Of a stretch of DNA of 64,000 nucleotides, positions 25,821 to 35,290 are shown in pieces; within the stretch, counting starts at the first letter, position 1, and each line of letters starts with the position of its first letter. Both the position numbers and the translations under genes were made by a program. The stretch is from Actinomycetospora chiangmaiensis DSM 45062. Its GTDB lineage: Bacteria > Actinomycetota > Actinomycetes > Mycobacteriales > Pseudonocardiaceae. The stretch is from the NCBI RefSeq assembly GCF_000379625.1, contig NZ_KB903243.1:248105-312104 (forward strand), written 5' to 3'. A model generated the notes under the pieces. That model saw only the letters and a list, made by a program, of their open reading frames with translations, did no database searches and was not told the DNA's origin.

Positions 25821-25923
25821 GGGAACCTCCGGCTCTCGGTGTCCGGCGGTGTGCCGGACACCCACGACCCTCGGTGCGCCGGCTGAGGGACGACTGAGAA
25901 CACCGGGACGCGGCCCGGCGGCT

Positions 25924-27207
25924 TCAGGAGACGCTCAGCGGCAGCGTCAGGACGAACAGGACCCCGGGGCCGTCGTCGTCGGGGGCGGCGCACACGAGGT
26001 CGCCGCCGTGGGCCCGGGCGGCCTCCCGGGCGATCGCGAGCCCGAGCCCGGCGCCGCCGCTCTGCCCGCCCCGGGCCTCGTCGAGGCGCACCATCCGCTC
26101 GAACACCCGCTCGCGCTCCTCGACCGGCACCCCCGGGCCCTCGTCGCGTACCGCGATCCGCCCCGGCCGGACCGTGACGTGCACCGACCCGCCGCCGTGG
26201 CGCCGGGCGTTGACGAGCAGGTTGGAGAGGGCCTGCCCGACGAGTTCGACGTCGACCGCGGCGGGCACGGGCCCGGCCGCGTCCAGCACCACGGGATCGT
26301 CGGGATGGCGGACCGCGTCCCGGTCGACCTCGGCGCGCACCAGGTCGACGAGGTCCACCTCCTCGCGCTCCGGGCTCAGCCCGGCGTCGTAGCGGGCGAG
26401 GGTGAGCAGGTCGTCGACGATGCGTCCGGCCCGCCGGGCGTCGCGCACCAGGAGCAGGGCCAGCCGCTCCCGGGCCTCGGGGTCGAGGTCGGGCGCGGTG
26501 CCCGCCTCGGCGGTGGCGGCGATCCCCGCGAGCGGGGTGCGGAGCTCGTGGGCGGCGTCGGCGACGAAGCGGCGGGTGCTCGCCTCCGACGCGCGGGCCG
26601 CCGCCTCGGCCCCCTCGAGCGCGTCGAGCATCTCGTCGAAGGCGGCGGCCGCCCGGCCGAGCTCGGTGTCGCGGCGCTCCGGGTCGAGGCGTCGGCCCCG
26701 TCGCCCGCCGGCGATGGAGCGCGCGAGGGAGGTCATGGCGTCGAGCGGGGCCAGGGCGAGCCGCGTCGTGAGCAGCAACGCGCCCACGGCGACGACGATC
26801 GCGGCCGCCCCGACGAACAGCAGGATCCGGCGCAGCCGGCTCTCCGCCGCGCCCTCGAGCGCCGGTTCGGCGACGAGCGTGACGGTGTCGCCGCCGGGGA
26901 GCCGCCGGGTCACCGACCGACGGGCCGGCTCCACCACGCGGCCGGCGAGGACCTGCCCGGTCGGCCCGCGGACCACCACCGCCACGCCGCCCCCGACCTC
27001 CGTGCGACGCACGACCTGGTCCGGCGACAGTCCCTGGTCGGCGAGCTGCTCGGCCTGCAGGGCCCGGCCGTTGAGCGTCGTCTGCGCCTCGGAGCGCGAC
27101 TGCGCCGCGAACACGACGTCGGAGACCACCGCCACCACCACGACGACGGCCGCGACCACGGCCACCGAGGTGAGCGTGACGCGTCGCCGCAGGGACCCGG
27201 GTCTCAC
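25924..27207 (-). CDS. Sensor histidine kinase (EnvZ/OmpR class)
   Basis: 427 aa membrane sensor. Helices at about residues 10-30 and 135-155 flank a periplasmic-side sensor domain (30-135); HAMP follows (155-205). Kinase motifs are complete: H-box FVADAAHELRTPLAGIA (about 225-240), N-box NLLVNARRHGGG (about 335), G1 VRDEGPGVP, G2 GAGLGLAIA. The GTG start overlaps the TGA of the response regulator gene, so regulator and kinase are co-translated. It is likely to phosphorylate the adjacent regulator. The signal is unknown. Confidence 0.92.
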   Translation of the reverse strand: MRPGSLRRRVTLTSVAVVAAVVVVVAVVSDVVFAAQSRSEAQTTLNGRALQAEQLADQGLSPDQVVRRTEVGGGVAVVVRGPTGQVLAGRVVEPARRSVTRRLPGGDTVTLVAEPALEGAAESRLRRILLFVGAAAIVVAVGALLLTTRLALAPLDAMTSLARSIAGGRRGRRLDPERRDTELGRAAAAFDEMLDALEGAEAAARASEASTRRFVADAAHELRTPLAGIAATAEAGTAPDLDPEARERLALLLVRDARRAGRIVDDLLTLARYDAGLSPEREEVDLVDLVRAEVDRDAVRHPDDPVVLDAAGPVPAAVDVELVGQALSNLLVNARRHGGGSVHVTVRPGRIAVRDEGPGVPVEERERVFERMVRLDEARGGQSGGAGLGLAIAREAARAHGGDLVCAAPDDDGPGVLFVLTLPLSVS

Positions 27208-27878
27208 GTGCCCGGCCCGTCGTCGCGCACCACGTAGCCCTGGCCGCGGACGGTGTGGATGAGCCGCGGCTCGCCGAGCTTGCGCCGCAGGGCGCTGACG
27301 TGGACCTCGACGACGTTGAGGTCGTACTCCTCCCAGCCCCACACCGCGGCGAGGAGCTGGGACTTCGAGCGCACCCGGCCGCGGTGGGCGACGAGGTCGT
27401 GCAGCAGGCGGAGCTCGGTCGCGGTCACGGGGACGGCCACCCCGGCGCGCGTGACGAGCCCGGCGTCGGGATCGACGACGAGGTCGGCGATCGTCGCCGC
27501 GTCGCCCACCCCGCCGCTGCGGCGCAGCAACGCCTCCACCCGCGCGAGCAGCTCGGCGAGCGCGAACGGCTTGACGAGGTAGTCGTCGGCCCCGGCGCGC
27601 AGGCCCCGGACCCGCTCGGCCACCCCGCTGCGGGCGGTCAGCAGGATCACCGCCGCGCTCGTCGCGCGGACCGCGGGCAGCAGGGCGTACCCGTCGCGCC
27701 CGGGCAGCATGACGTCGAGGACGACGACGTCGGGGACGAACTCACCGAGGTCGGTCTCCAGGCGGGCGCCGTCCGCGCGGGCGAGCACGTCGTGGCCGAC
27801 GCCGGTGAGGGCCGCCGTCACCGAGGCGAGGATGGGTTCGGAGTCCTCCACGACGAGGACGCGGGCGGGGCGCTCCAC
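27204..27878 (-). CDS. OmpR-family response regulator
   Basis: 224 aa. Receiver domain with acidic residues in VVEDSEPIL, phospho-acceptor Asp in DVVVLDVMLPGRDGY (about residue 51), and Lys in DYLVKPF; C-terminal winged helix (about 125-220) ending LIHTVRGQGYVV, the OmpR/PhoB signature. Activated by the kinase gene that overlaps it by 4 nt. GTG start at 27878 lies 6 nt after CACACT and has no Shine-Dalgarno, so it may be leaderless. The genes before it are on the same strand. Confidence 0.92.
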   Translation of the reverse strand: MERPARVLVVEDSEPILASVTAALTGVGHDVLARADGARLETDLGEFVPDVVVLDVMLPGRDGYALLPAVRATSAAVILLTARSGVAERVRGLRAGADDYLVKPFALAELLARVEALLRRSGGVGDAATIADLVVDPDAGLVTRAGVAVPVTATELRLLHDLVAHRGRVRSKSQLLAAVWGWEEYDLNVVEVHVSALRRKLGEPRLIHTVRGQGYVVRDDGPGT

Positions 27879-27918
27879 GCGGAGAGTGTGCCGCCCGCGG
27901 CTGTGGGGCCGCTGAGGA

Positions 27919-30768
27919 TCACGCGAGCAGGGCGCGCACCGGGTCGTCGGTGTGCACGGTGCCGTCCGCCACCCAGACCGTCGGGAAGATCTCGCGGGTG
28001 TCGCCGGCGACGGTGACGGCCACCCGGAGCCGCTCGTGCACCACGACCTCGCCCACCGGCAGCTCCCGGCCCGCGGCGGCCGCCCACACCGCGGCGGCGG
28101 TGAGCGCCGACCAGTCGGTGACGACCCCCGGCGACCGGACCTCGCCGTGCACCGTCTCCGAGGCGACCGGGAGGTCGAGCAGGTCCGCGAGCGGCACGGC
28201 GAACCGGGCCGCGACCGGGACGACGCAGCTCGGCACGAACGCCGCCAGCAGCCACGGCCGGTCCAGGACGACGGGCACCGGGCCGTGGACGGGGTCGGCG
28301 ACGACCACGCTGCCGTCGGCCGCCCGCAGCCGGTCCGGCGGGTCGACGTCCGCGACGTCGACGCGGCGGGACGCCACGGCCTCGCCGAGCGCGTCGTACG
28401 CCGCGAGGGCGGCGGCGACCGGCACGGTGCGCGCCGGGTCGGCCAGGCGGGCGAGCAGGTCCTCGGCGGCATCCGCACCGCTGACCCGCAGCTCGGTCCG
28501 GACCCCGACCGCCGTCAGGAACCCGGCGTCGAGGTCGGTGGGGGCCGGGTCGTAGAGCGCCACGAGCTCCGGCCGGCGCGCACCCGGCAGTCGCCACGAG
28601 CCCGGCCGGCGGCCCGCGAGCCGGCCGTGCCGGGCCAGCCACCAGGCGGTGTAGGGCACGGGCTCGCCCGGCAGCCGGACGAGCGCGGCGCGCACGTCAC
28701 GGTCGGCGGCCAGGAGGGGCCACGCGGCGGACCAGTCGGCGACGAGGTCGAGGTCGCGCACCGCGACGAGCGTGCTCGGCGGGCCGGGCGGCTCGCCGTC
28801 GTCCCCGCCGCGCCGGGGCTCGGGGTCGACCTCCTCGGCCCACCACGTCTCCTCGTCGTCGAGGTCGTGGTCGGGGCCGACCGGGGCGTCGTCGCGCAGC
28901 ACCGCGAAACCGTCGAGGACGCCCGCGGCGACCAGGGCGTCCCGCGGGTGCTCGGCCGCCGCGCGGTCGGCCAGGACCCCGATCGGCGTGTCGTCGCCGA
29001 GCACCGCGCGCAGCGCCCCGTCGGGCAGGACGAGCTCGTCGGCGCGCCGGTACCCGCCGTCGCGCTCGGGCAGCGCGAGCGCGCCGGAGCCGGCCGCACC
29101 CGGCGTCGTGACGGAGAGGACGAGGCGGGCCAGCGGCTCGACGTCGAGCCCGGCCTCGGCGTCGTCGAGCGACCGCTCCACGGCCTCGCGGACCTCCGGC
29201 TCGTCGAGCAGCGCCGGTCCGTCGGCCGGGCGGGCGCCGAGCAGCTCGAGCAGCGGGTGCACGGCGTCGGGGTGGACGAGCCGCAGCTCCAGGCCCCGCA
29301 GGTCCAACGTCGCGACGTCCGCCCCGGGCAGGAGACAGCCCCGCGGCCCGAGGACGAGTCGGCCGTCGACCAGCGGGACGGGCAGGGCCGCGAGCTCGGC
29401 GCGGTCGAGACCCTGGACCCCGGCGAGCGCCGCGTAGAGGGCGTGCCACCACGACGGCGGCCGGCGCAGCCCCGCGAGGCGGTCGGCGAGGGCGGCGGGG
29501 TCGAGGCGGGTGACGCCGAGGTCACCGAGGGCGGCGGTCCACGATTCCGAACTCAGGCCGTCGAGGGCGTCGGCGAGCGCCGCGACGAGGTCGGGAGCCG
29601 GGTCGGTCAGCGCGAGCGCGCGGGACGGCACGACGTCGGGTCCGGCCGCGCCGGGGAGCCACGCGGTCCCGCGCAACGCGGCGAGGACGCCCTCGCGCAG
29701 GACGGCGTCCACCTCGGAGGCGGGCAGGCCGGGGGCCGGGACGAGGGCGACGCGCCGGTCGGGCGGGAGGCGGCGGACGAGGTCGGGGTAGCGCTCCGCG
29801 GCGGCCGCGAGGACGTGGTCGGTGACGCGGCCGCGGCGCACCCGGCGCCGGTCGGCGTCGAGCGGCACGGTGACGACGAGGCGGGCGGGGAGCGTCGTCG
29901 ACTCCGCGGTGGCGGTGGGAGCGTGGAGGGTGTCGGGAGTGGTGGCGGGGTGGACCCAGCGGCCGTCCCACGTGGTGCGCCCGCGGTCCTCGACGGCGAG
30001 CGCGGTCCCGGCCCGTACCGGCGCGGGCAGCTCCCCGCCCATCGGCAGCGTGGTCCACGTCGTGTCGCCGACCCGCACCCGGCCGTCGCCCACGTCGACG
30101 CGCTCGACCGTGGTGCCCGCCACCTCCACGGCGGCGAGCCACGGGAGGGCGAGCAGCAGGTCGGGGGCCTCGTCACGGGCCCGGCCGAGCACGTCGAGGG
30201 CGGGGTCGCGCAGCGGGAGCCGGACCTCGGTGGTGAACGCCGGGTCGAGGTCCTCCTCGACGGGCCACGGCAGGCGCAGGACCGGGACGCCGTCGGGCCC
30301 CCGGCGGCGGGCCTCGCCGGCGAGCGCACCACCCGCCGTCGTGACCGCCGCGTAGGTGCGGGCCCGGTCGAAGGCGACGCCGGACCGGCCGATCACCCGG
30401 GGCGCGTCGGTCAGCTCGAGGACGGCGCTGAAGCCGACCCCGAAGCGGCCGACGGTGCCGTCGTCGCGCTTCGCCGACGCCCGCAGCGAGGCGAGCGCCG
30501 CGACCCCGTCGGCGTCGAGCGGGGCGCCGGTGTTGGCGACCCGCAGCTCGTCGTCGTGCCGGGTGACCCGCAACCGTGCGGGCCGGCCCGCCGCGGCCCC
30601 CGCGTCGGCCGCGTTCTGGGCGAGCTCGACGAACCAGCGGCCGCGGTAGCCGCCGCGGACGAGGTCCTCCTCGGCGTTCGCGTCCTCGCGGAAGCGCGCG
30701 GGCGAGGCGGTCCAGGCGTCGAGGACCGCGCGCCGCAACGCCGCCGTGCCGAACGGGTCCCCCGACAC
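27919..30768 (-). CDS. Sacsin/Hsp90-like ATPase domain protein
   Basis: 949 aa cytosolic protein. Residues about 20-180 form a GHKL (Hsp90/sacsin) ATPase: WFVELAQNAADAG holds the Glu/Asn pair for Mg-ATP, DELRVANTGAPLDADGVAAL the Asp-Gly loop, and KRDDGTVGRFGVGFSAVLEL the glycine-rich lid. The remaining 750 residues have no recognised domain, are leucine/valine rich and show repeating ALP/WLA segments like sacsin-type scaffolds. Relatives are annotated only as sacsin N-terminal ATPase-like proteins. A chaperone role is inferred. GTG start preceded by GGGGAG. It is followed 40 nt later by the response regulator and preceded 13 nt by DUF3027. Confidence 0.82.
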   Translation of the reverse strand: MSGDPFGTAALRRAVLDAWTASPARFREDANAEEDLVRGGYRGRWFVELAQNAADAGAAAGRPARLRVTRHDDELRVANTGAPLDADGVAALASLRASAKRDDGTVGRFGVGFSAVLELTDAPRVIGRSGVAFDRARTYAAVTTAGGALAGEARRRGPDGVPVLRLPWPVEEDLDPAFTTEVRLPLRDPALDVLGRARDEAPDLLLALPWLAAVEVAGTTVERVDVGDGRVRVGDTTWTTLPMGGELPAPVRAGTALAVEDRGRTTWDGRWVHPATTPDTLHAPTATAESTTLPARLVVTVPLDADRRRVRRGRVTDHVLAAAAERYPDLVRRLPPDRRVALVPAPGLPASEVDAVLREGVLAALRGTAWLPGAAGPDVVPSRALALTDPAPDLVAALADALDGLSSESWTAALGDLGVTRLDPAALADRLAGLRRPPSWWHALYAALAGVQGLDRAELAALPVPLVDGRLVLGPRGCLLPGADVATLDLRGLELRLVHPDAVHPLLELLGARPADGPALLDEPEVREAVERSLDDAEAGLDVEPLARLVLSVTTPGAAGSGALALPERDGGYRRADELVLPDGALRAVLGDDTPIGVLADRAAAEHPRDALVAAGVLDGFAVLRDDAPVGPDHDLDDEETWWAEEVDPEPRRGGDDGEPPGPPSTLVAVRDLDLVADWSAAWPLLAADRDVRAALVRLPGEPVPYTAWWLARHGRLAGRRPGSWRLPGARRPELVALYDPAPTDLDAGFLTAVGVRTELRVSGADAAEDLLARLADPARTVPVAAALAAYDALGEAVASRRVDVADVDPPDRLRAADGSVVVADPVHGPVPVVLDRPWLLAAFVPSCVVPVAARFAVPLADLLDLPVASETVHGEVRSPGVVTDWSALTAAAVWAAAAGRELPVGEVVVHERLRVAVTVAGDTREIFPTVWVADGTVHTDDPVRALLA

Positions 30769-30781
30769 CGTCTCCCCGACG

Positions 30782-31552
30782 TCAGTCGTTCACGGGCACG
30801 GGGTCCATCTCGACCCCGTCGTCGTAGACCAGCTCCGCCACCATGACGACCGAGCCGGTGTCCACCTGCAGCTCCGAGTGCCCGCCGCAGCCGTACTCCG
30901 CGTGCACCACGTGCCCGTCGGCCGGGACGTTGCCGTTGCCGCAGACGCCGAACGCGCCGCGCAGCGACCCGCCGAGCGTGAGGTAGAAGCCGCACGTGCC
31001 GCAGTGCGCCGAGGCCGCCCGGGCCATCTCCGCGCCCGGTCCGAAGTCGCCGCCGGTCCAGCGCTCGGCGGCGTCGAACCGACCCTCCGGGCTCATCACG
31101 CGGGGGCGTCCGAAGCCGAGCTCGTCGGCGACCGCGCGGATCTCGTCGGCCCCGGGCTCGTCGTCGTCGAGGGCGGCGTGGGCCGGGACGAGGCGCTCGT
31201 CGTCCTCGTCGACCGGCAGCAGGTCGCCGGGGGCGAGGTCCTCGGCGCGCACCCGCTCGTTCCACGGGATCCACTCCGGCGCGACGACCGCGCCCGTGCC
31301 GGGCAGCAGCGCGACCTCGCCGAGCGTCACCTCCTCGAGTCCCATCACGGTGACCGCCCAGGTCCAGCCGCGGTAGCCGGGCTTGGCGGCGGCGAAGTAG
31401 TGGGTGGCGGCGGTGTCGTCCTCGCGGACGACCTCGAGATGGTCGCCGACCTGCGAGGCCTCGCCGTCGGCCGCGTCGACGGCTGCGGCGCGTGCGAGGT
31501 CGACGGCGTCGGCGAGGTGCTGCGGCGTGGTGGGCTCGGCGAGGTCCTGCAC
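30782..31552 (-). CDS. DUF3027 family protein
   Basis: 256 aa cytosolic actinobacterial protein of unknown function. N-terminal region with ATHYFAAAKPGYRGWTWAVTV (about 48-68) and PEWIPWNERVR (about 92); the C-terminal region contains a Cys cluster SAHCGTCGFY...GVCGNG...EYGCGG that looks like a zinc-binding site. The GTG start lies 7 nt after CACAAT, a near-perfect -10 for leaderless transcription. It is likely the first gene of a unit running into the sacsin-like gene 13 nt downstream. Divergent from the cyclotransferase-like lipoprotein. Confidence 0.82.
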   Translation of the reverse strand: MQDLAEPTTPQHLADAVDLARAAAVDAADGEASQVGDHLEVVREDDTAATHYFAAAKPGYRGWTWAVTVMGLEEVTLGEVALLPGTGAVVAPEWIPWNERVRAEDLAPGDLLPVDEDDERLVPAHAALDDDEPGADEIRAVADELGFGRPRVMSPEGRFDAAERWTGGDFGPGAEMARAASAHCGTCGFYLTLGGSLRGAFGVCGNGNVPADGHVVHAEYGCGGHSELQVDTGSVVMVAELVYDDGVEMDPVPVND

Positions 31553-31559
31553 TCGTCCG

Positions 31560-31565
31560 ATTGTG
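31560..31565 (-). promoter_or_regulatory. -10 box of leaderless DUF3027 gene
   Basis: CACAAT on the minus strand, 7 nt upstream of the GTG at 31552; probably drives the DUF3027-sacsin unit. Confidence 0.45.
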
Positions 31566-31605
31566 CCTGACCCGACCGGAGCACCCGGCGTGGGAGTCTG
31601 CCCCG

Positions 31606-32409
31606 GTGCGGTGGCTCCTCGCGCTGGTCCTCGTCCTGGCCGGCTGCTCGGCGTCGGTCCCGGCCTCGGTCCCGGCCTCGGGGCAGCCCGTGACGCGGCT
31701 GACGGTGCAGGTGCTCGGGACGGTGCCGCACGACCCGGCCGCCTTCACCGAGGGCCTCGAGCTCGGCCCAGGAGACGAAGCGCAGCGGAGCTCGACCGGA
31801 GGCGCAGCGTCGCTGTGGGAGGGCACCGGGCTGGAGGGACGGTCCCAGCTGCGCGAGACGGACCCGACGACGGGAGCGGTCCGCCGGGCGGTCGACCTCC
31901 CGCCCGACCAGTTCGGCGAGGGCATCACGGTGACCCCGACCGGGATCTGGCAGCTGACGTGGAAGAACGGCATCGCCTACCGGCGTGACCCCGCCACCCT
32001 CGCGGTGCTGCAGACCTTCCCGCTGGACCGCGAGGGGTGGGGTATGTGCCACACCGGCGCCGACCTCGTCACCTCGGACGGTTCGCCGACGCTCGTCTTC
32101 CGCGATCCGGTGACGTTCGCGCCGCGCCGGACCGTGGACACCGGGGTGCAGCAGCTCAACGAGCTAGAGTGCACCCCCACCACGATCTGGGCGAACGTGT
32201 GGCAGACCGACGACATCGTCGGGATCGACCCGTCGTCGGGACGGGTGACGACCGTGGTGGACGCGGCGGCGCTGCGGCCGGCGGAGACCCGGGGCGACCC
32301 CGACGCCGTGCTCAACGGGATCGCGGCGATCCCCGGGACGGACGAGTTCCTGCTGGCCGGCAAGCGTTGGCCCGTGACGTACCGGGTCAGGCTCGTCCCG
32401 GCGGCCTGA
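31606..32409 (+). CDS. Glutaminyl-peptide cyclotransferase-like lipoprotein
   Basis: 267 aa. Lipobox LVLAGCSAS near residue 14 anchors it outside the membrane. The five-blade propeller of plant/bacterial type glutamine cyclotransferases follows: TEGLELG near 50, EGTGLEGRSQLREID-type segment, WQLTWKNGIAYRRD (about 127), GWGMCHTG (about 147), LNELECTPTTIWANVWQTDDIV (about 185). It would cyclise N-terminal Gln of exported peptides to pyroglutamate. A dispersed 28-bp repeat sits in frame between TEGLELG and LWEGTGL and adds about 15 residues (PGDEAQRSSTGGAAS) that relatives lack. Its end overlaps the convergent dehydrogenase by 23 nt. Confidence 0.82.
   Translation: MRWLLALVLVLAGCSASVPASVPASGQPVTRLTVQVLGTVPHDPAAFTEGLELGPGDEAQRSSTGGAASLWEGTGLEGRSQLRETDPTTGAVRRAVDLPPDQFGEGITVTPTGIWQLTWKNGIAYRRDPATLAVLQTFPLDREGWGMCHTGADLVTSDGSPTLVFRDPVTFAPRRTVDTGVQQLNELECTPTTIWANVWQTDDIVGIDPSSGRVTTVVDAAALRPAETRGDPDAVLNGIAAIPGTDEFLLAGKRWPVTYRVRLVPAA
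31770..31797 (+). repeat. Dispersed 28-bp repeat, copy C, inside a gene
   Basis: 26 of 28 bases match copy A (10706-10733). It interrupts the conserved first blade of the cyclotransferase-like lipoprotein without breaking the frame, encoding GDEAQRSS. Confidence 0.65.
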
Positions 32410-35230
32410 TCTCCGCCACGGAGGACCGGTCACCCGGCGACGCCACCTCGTCGAGCAGCTCCAGGACGTGGCGGTAGGTCTGCCCGGTCGCCTTCGAGAT
32501 GCCCATCTCGCAGGTGCGGTTGCAGCTCGCGTAGAGCTCCGTCGGGTGCGCGCGGACCTCGGCGGCCTGCTCGGCCGTGGCGCCCTCGGTGAGCTCGGGG
32601 TGCAGCATCCCGCGGTCGCCCGCGTAGCCGCAGCAGCCCCAGGCCTTCGGGACCACCACCTCGTCGGCGACCGCCTCGGCGAGCAGCCGCAGGTCGTCGC
32701 CGATGCCGAGGTGGGTCGTCGAACAGGTGGGATGCAGCGTCAGCGACGCGGCCCTGGTCGTGACGGCGAGCTTCGGCAGGATCTCCCGGGCGGTGTAGGC
32801 GACGGCGTCCACGACGTGCAGCGACGCCACGCGGGGATCGTCGGGCAGGAGCTTCGCCATCCCCTCCAGCCCGTGGGTGCAGGACGCCGCGTCCACGACG
32901 ACGGGAAGGCGTCCGCCCTGGGTGGAGCCCCACAGCCCGTCGGCGACCCTCGCGGCCATCGCCCGGCTGCCCTGTGTGAAGCCCTTCGACTCCCACGGCA
33001 CGCCGCAGCACATCTGCCCGATGCCCTCGGGGACGGCGACCACGACGCCGGCGCGCTCCGCGAGCCGCAGGAAGGCGTGCGCGGACCCGTCGCCCGTTTC
33101 CGGGGCGAACACCTGGTGCAGGCACGTCGGGAAGAACACGACGTCGGGGTTCGACGGGTACACCGGCTCGGGGCGCGTGTCGCCGCCGGGCGGGACCTCG
33201 GTGGAGTACAGCGGGACGAGGTCGGTCGGCAGCACCTTCCGGGCGGCCGCGGACGCCGCCGCGGTCAGCCCCGGCACCGTCGCCGCGACCCTGAGGGCGA
33301 CGCGGGCGGTGCCGGAGACGCCCTGCCAGTGCTTCGCGACGGCCGCGCCGGCCTGCTGGGCGCGTTCGGAGTGCCGCTCGGAGCGCAGCCGCTTCATCAG
33401 GTCGCCGGTGTTGATCCGCACGGGGCACGCGGTGGCGCACATGCCGTCGGCGGCGCAGGTGTCGACGGCGTCGTAGGCGTAGTCGGCCTCGATCTCCGCC
33501 GCGAGCGCCGGGTCCTTCGCGGCCGCGCGGCGCAGGACGATCCGCTGGCGCGGCGTCGTCGTGACCCGTCGGGACGGGCACACCGGCTCGCAGTAGCCGC
33601 ACTCGACGCAGGCGTCGACCTCGTGGTCCACGGTGGGCACGGTCTTGAGGTCGGTGAGGTGGGCGTCGGCCTTGTCGGACAGGATGATGCCGGGGTTGAG
33701 CAGCCCGGTCGGGTCGGCGAGGCGCTTCACCTCCTGCATCACGCCGTACAGCTCGTCGCCGTACTGCCGGCGGACGAACGGCGTCATGATCCGGCCGGTG
33801 CCGTGCTCGGCCTTGAGCGTGCCGTCCTGGGCGAGCACGAGGTCGACCATCTCGTCGGTGAAGACGCGGTAGCGCTCCAGCTCGCGGGGGTCGTCGAAGC
33901 GCTCGTTGACCAGGAAGTGGACGTTGCCGTCCTTGGCGTGCCCGAAGATCACCGAGCCCTCGTAGCCGTGCCGGTCGAACAGCTCGGTCAGGCCGTCGCA
34001 GGTCGAGGGAAGGGTCCGCACCGGCACCGAGATGTCCTCGAGCAGCGCCGTGGTCCCGCTCGGGCGCGCCGCGGCGACCGCCGTGTAGAGCCCCTTGCGC
34101 AGCGCCCACAACGAGGCCCGGGCGGTGGGCTCGCGGGTCAGGCCGGCGTCGCGGGTCAGCGGCAGACCGGCGAGCACGGGCTCGGCGTCGGCCTGGACGC
34201 CGTCGAGCTCCTCGGCGGTGGCGGTCTGGAACTCGACGAGGAGGCCCGCGTGCCCGTCGACCTGCAGGTCCTTGACGCTCGACGGCGCCCGCGGGTCGGA
34301 CTGCGCGACGACGAGCGCCCGGGCGTCGAGCAGCTCGAGCGTCTTCGCCCCGGCGTCGAGCAGGGCGGGCAGCGCGTCGGTGGCGTCGCTCGTGTTCGCG
34401 AAGACCAGCATCGAGGTCGCCGCGTGCGGGAGGATCGGCAACGTCTCGAGCACCACGTCGGCGACGAACCCGAGCGTCCCCTCGGAGCCGACGAGCAGGT
34501 GGGCGAGGACGTCGATCGGCCGGGAGAAGTCCAGGAACGAGTTCAGCCCGTAGCCCATCGTGTTCTTCATCGAGAACAGGTGCCGCAGGCGCTCGACGGA
34601 GTGCGCGTTGCCCGTCACCCGCGCCCGCAGCCGGTCGAGCCCGGCGTAGAGCTCCGGCTCGCGGAGGCGCAGCTCGTCGTCGGCGTCGGGGCGGCCGGTG
34701 TCGATGATCGTGCCGCTGGCGAGCACGAAGGTCAGGCTGCGCAGCGTCGAGTACGTGTTGAACTCGGTGCCGCAGCTCATCCCCGACGAGTTGTTCGCGA
34801 CGACCCCGCCGACGGTGCAGGCGACGCTCGACGCCGGGTCGGGCCCGATCTTGCGGCCGTGCGGCGCGAGCCGGGCGTTGACCTCGTTGACGGTGAGCCC
34901 CGGCTGCAGCCGTACCGCGCGCCCGTCGTCGAGCACCTCGAAGCCGCGGAAGTGCCGGCGGGTGTCCACGAGCACGCCGTCGGAGACGCTCTGCCCGGAC
35001 AGCGAGGTGCCGCCGGAGCGGAAGGTCAGCGACAACCGGTCCCGTACGCCGAGCTGCAGCAGCTTCGCGATCTCGGCCGCGCTGCCCGGCACGACCACGG
35101 CCTGCGGGTGCAGCAGGTAGTGGCTCGCGTCGTTGGCGTGCGCGGCGAGGTCGATCGGGCGGTGCTTGACCCGCTCCGGGTCGGCGATGACCCCGCGGAG
35201 CGACTCGACGAGCGTGGTGGTGGCCGTCAC
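32387..35230 (-). CDS. FAD-linked oxidase fused to Fe-S/CCG domains (D-2-hydroxyacid dehydrogenase type)
   Basis: 947 aa. Residues about 25-245 form the PCMH FAD domain (FRSGGTSLSGQSVSDG, GPDPASSVACTVGGVVANNSSG), 270-520 the FAD-oxidase C domain ending LLNPG, 535-620 two 4Fe-4S motifs (CVECGYCEPVCP and CAADGMCATACP) and 690-930 two CCG domains (CCGVPWES, CCGYAGD) as in GlcF/heterodisulfide reductase. It is a single-chain fusion of GlcD- and GlcF-like parts and likely oxidises D-lactate or a similar hydroxyacid, passing electrons to the quinone pool. GTG start fixed by AAGGTGG. Convergent overlap of 23 nt with the upstream lipoprotein. Confidence 0.88.
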   Translation of the reverse strand: MTATTTLVESLRGVIADPERVKHRPIDLAAHANDASHYLLHPQAVVVPGSAAEIAKLLQLGVRDRLSLTFRSGGTSLSGQSVSDGVLVDTRRHFRGFEVLDDGRAVRLQPGLTVNEVNARLAPHGRKIGPDPASSVACTVGGVVANNSSGMSCGTEFNTYSTLRSLTFVLASGTIIDTGRPDADDELRLREPELYAGLDRLRARVTGNAHSVERLRHLFSMKNTMGYGLNSFLDFSRPIDVLAHLLVGSEGTLGFVADVVLETLPILPHAATSMLVFANTSDATDALPALLDAGAKTLELLDARALVVAQSDPRAPSSVKDLQVDGHAGLLVEFQTATAEELDGVQADAEPVLAGLPLTRDAGLTREPTARASLWALRKGLYTAVAAARPSGTTALLEDISVPVRTLPSTCDGLTELFDRHGYEGSVIFGHAKDGNVHFLVNERFDDPRELERYRVFTDEMVDLVLAQDGTLKAEHGTGRIMTPFVRRQYGDELYGVMQEVKRLADPTGLLNPGIILSDKADAHLTDLKTVPTVDHEVDACVECGYCEPVCPSRRVTTTPRQRIVLRRAAAKDPALAAEIEADYAYDAVDTCAADGMCATACPVRINTGDLMKRLRSERHSERAQQAGAAVAKHWQGVSGTARVALRVAATVPGLTAAASAAARKVLPTDLVPLYSTEVPPGGDTRPEPVYPSNPDVVFFPTCLHQVFAPETGDGSAHAFLRLAERAGVVVAVPEGIGQMCCGVPWESKGFTQGSRAMAARVADGLWGSTQGGRLPVVVDAASCTHGLEGMAKLLPDDPRVASLHVVDAVAYTAREILPKLAVTTRAASLTLHPTCSTTHLGIGDDLRLLAEAVADEVVVPKAWGCCGYAGDRGMLHPELTEGATAEQAAEVRAHPTELYASCNRTCEMGISKATGQTYRHVLELLDEVASPGDRSSVAEIRPPGRA

Positions 35231-35290
35231 GTCGTCCACCTTCGCACGTCCGGGAGGGCGCGATCGGCCCGCTCGCACGCATAGATGCGT

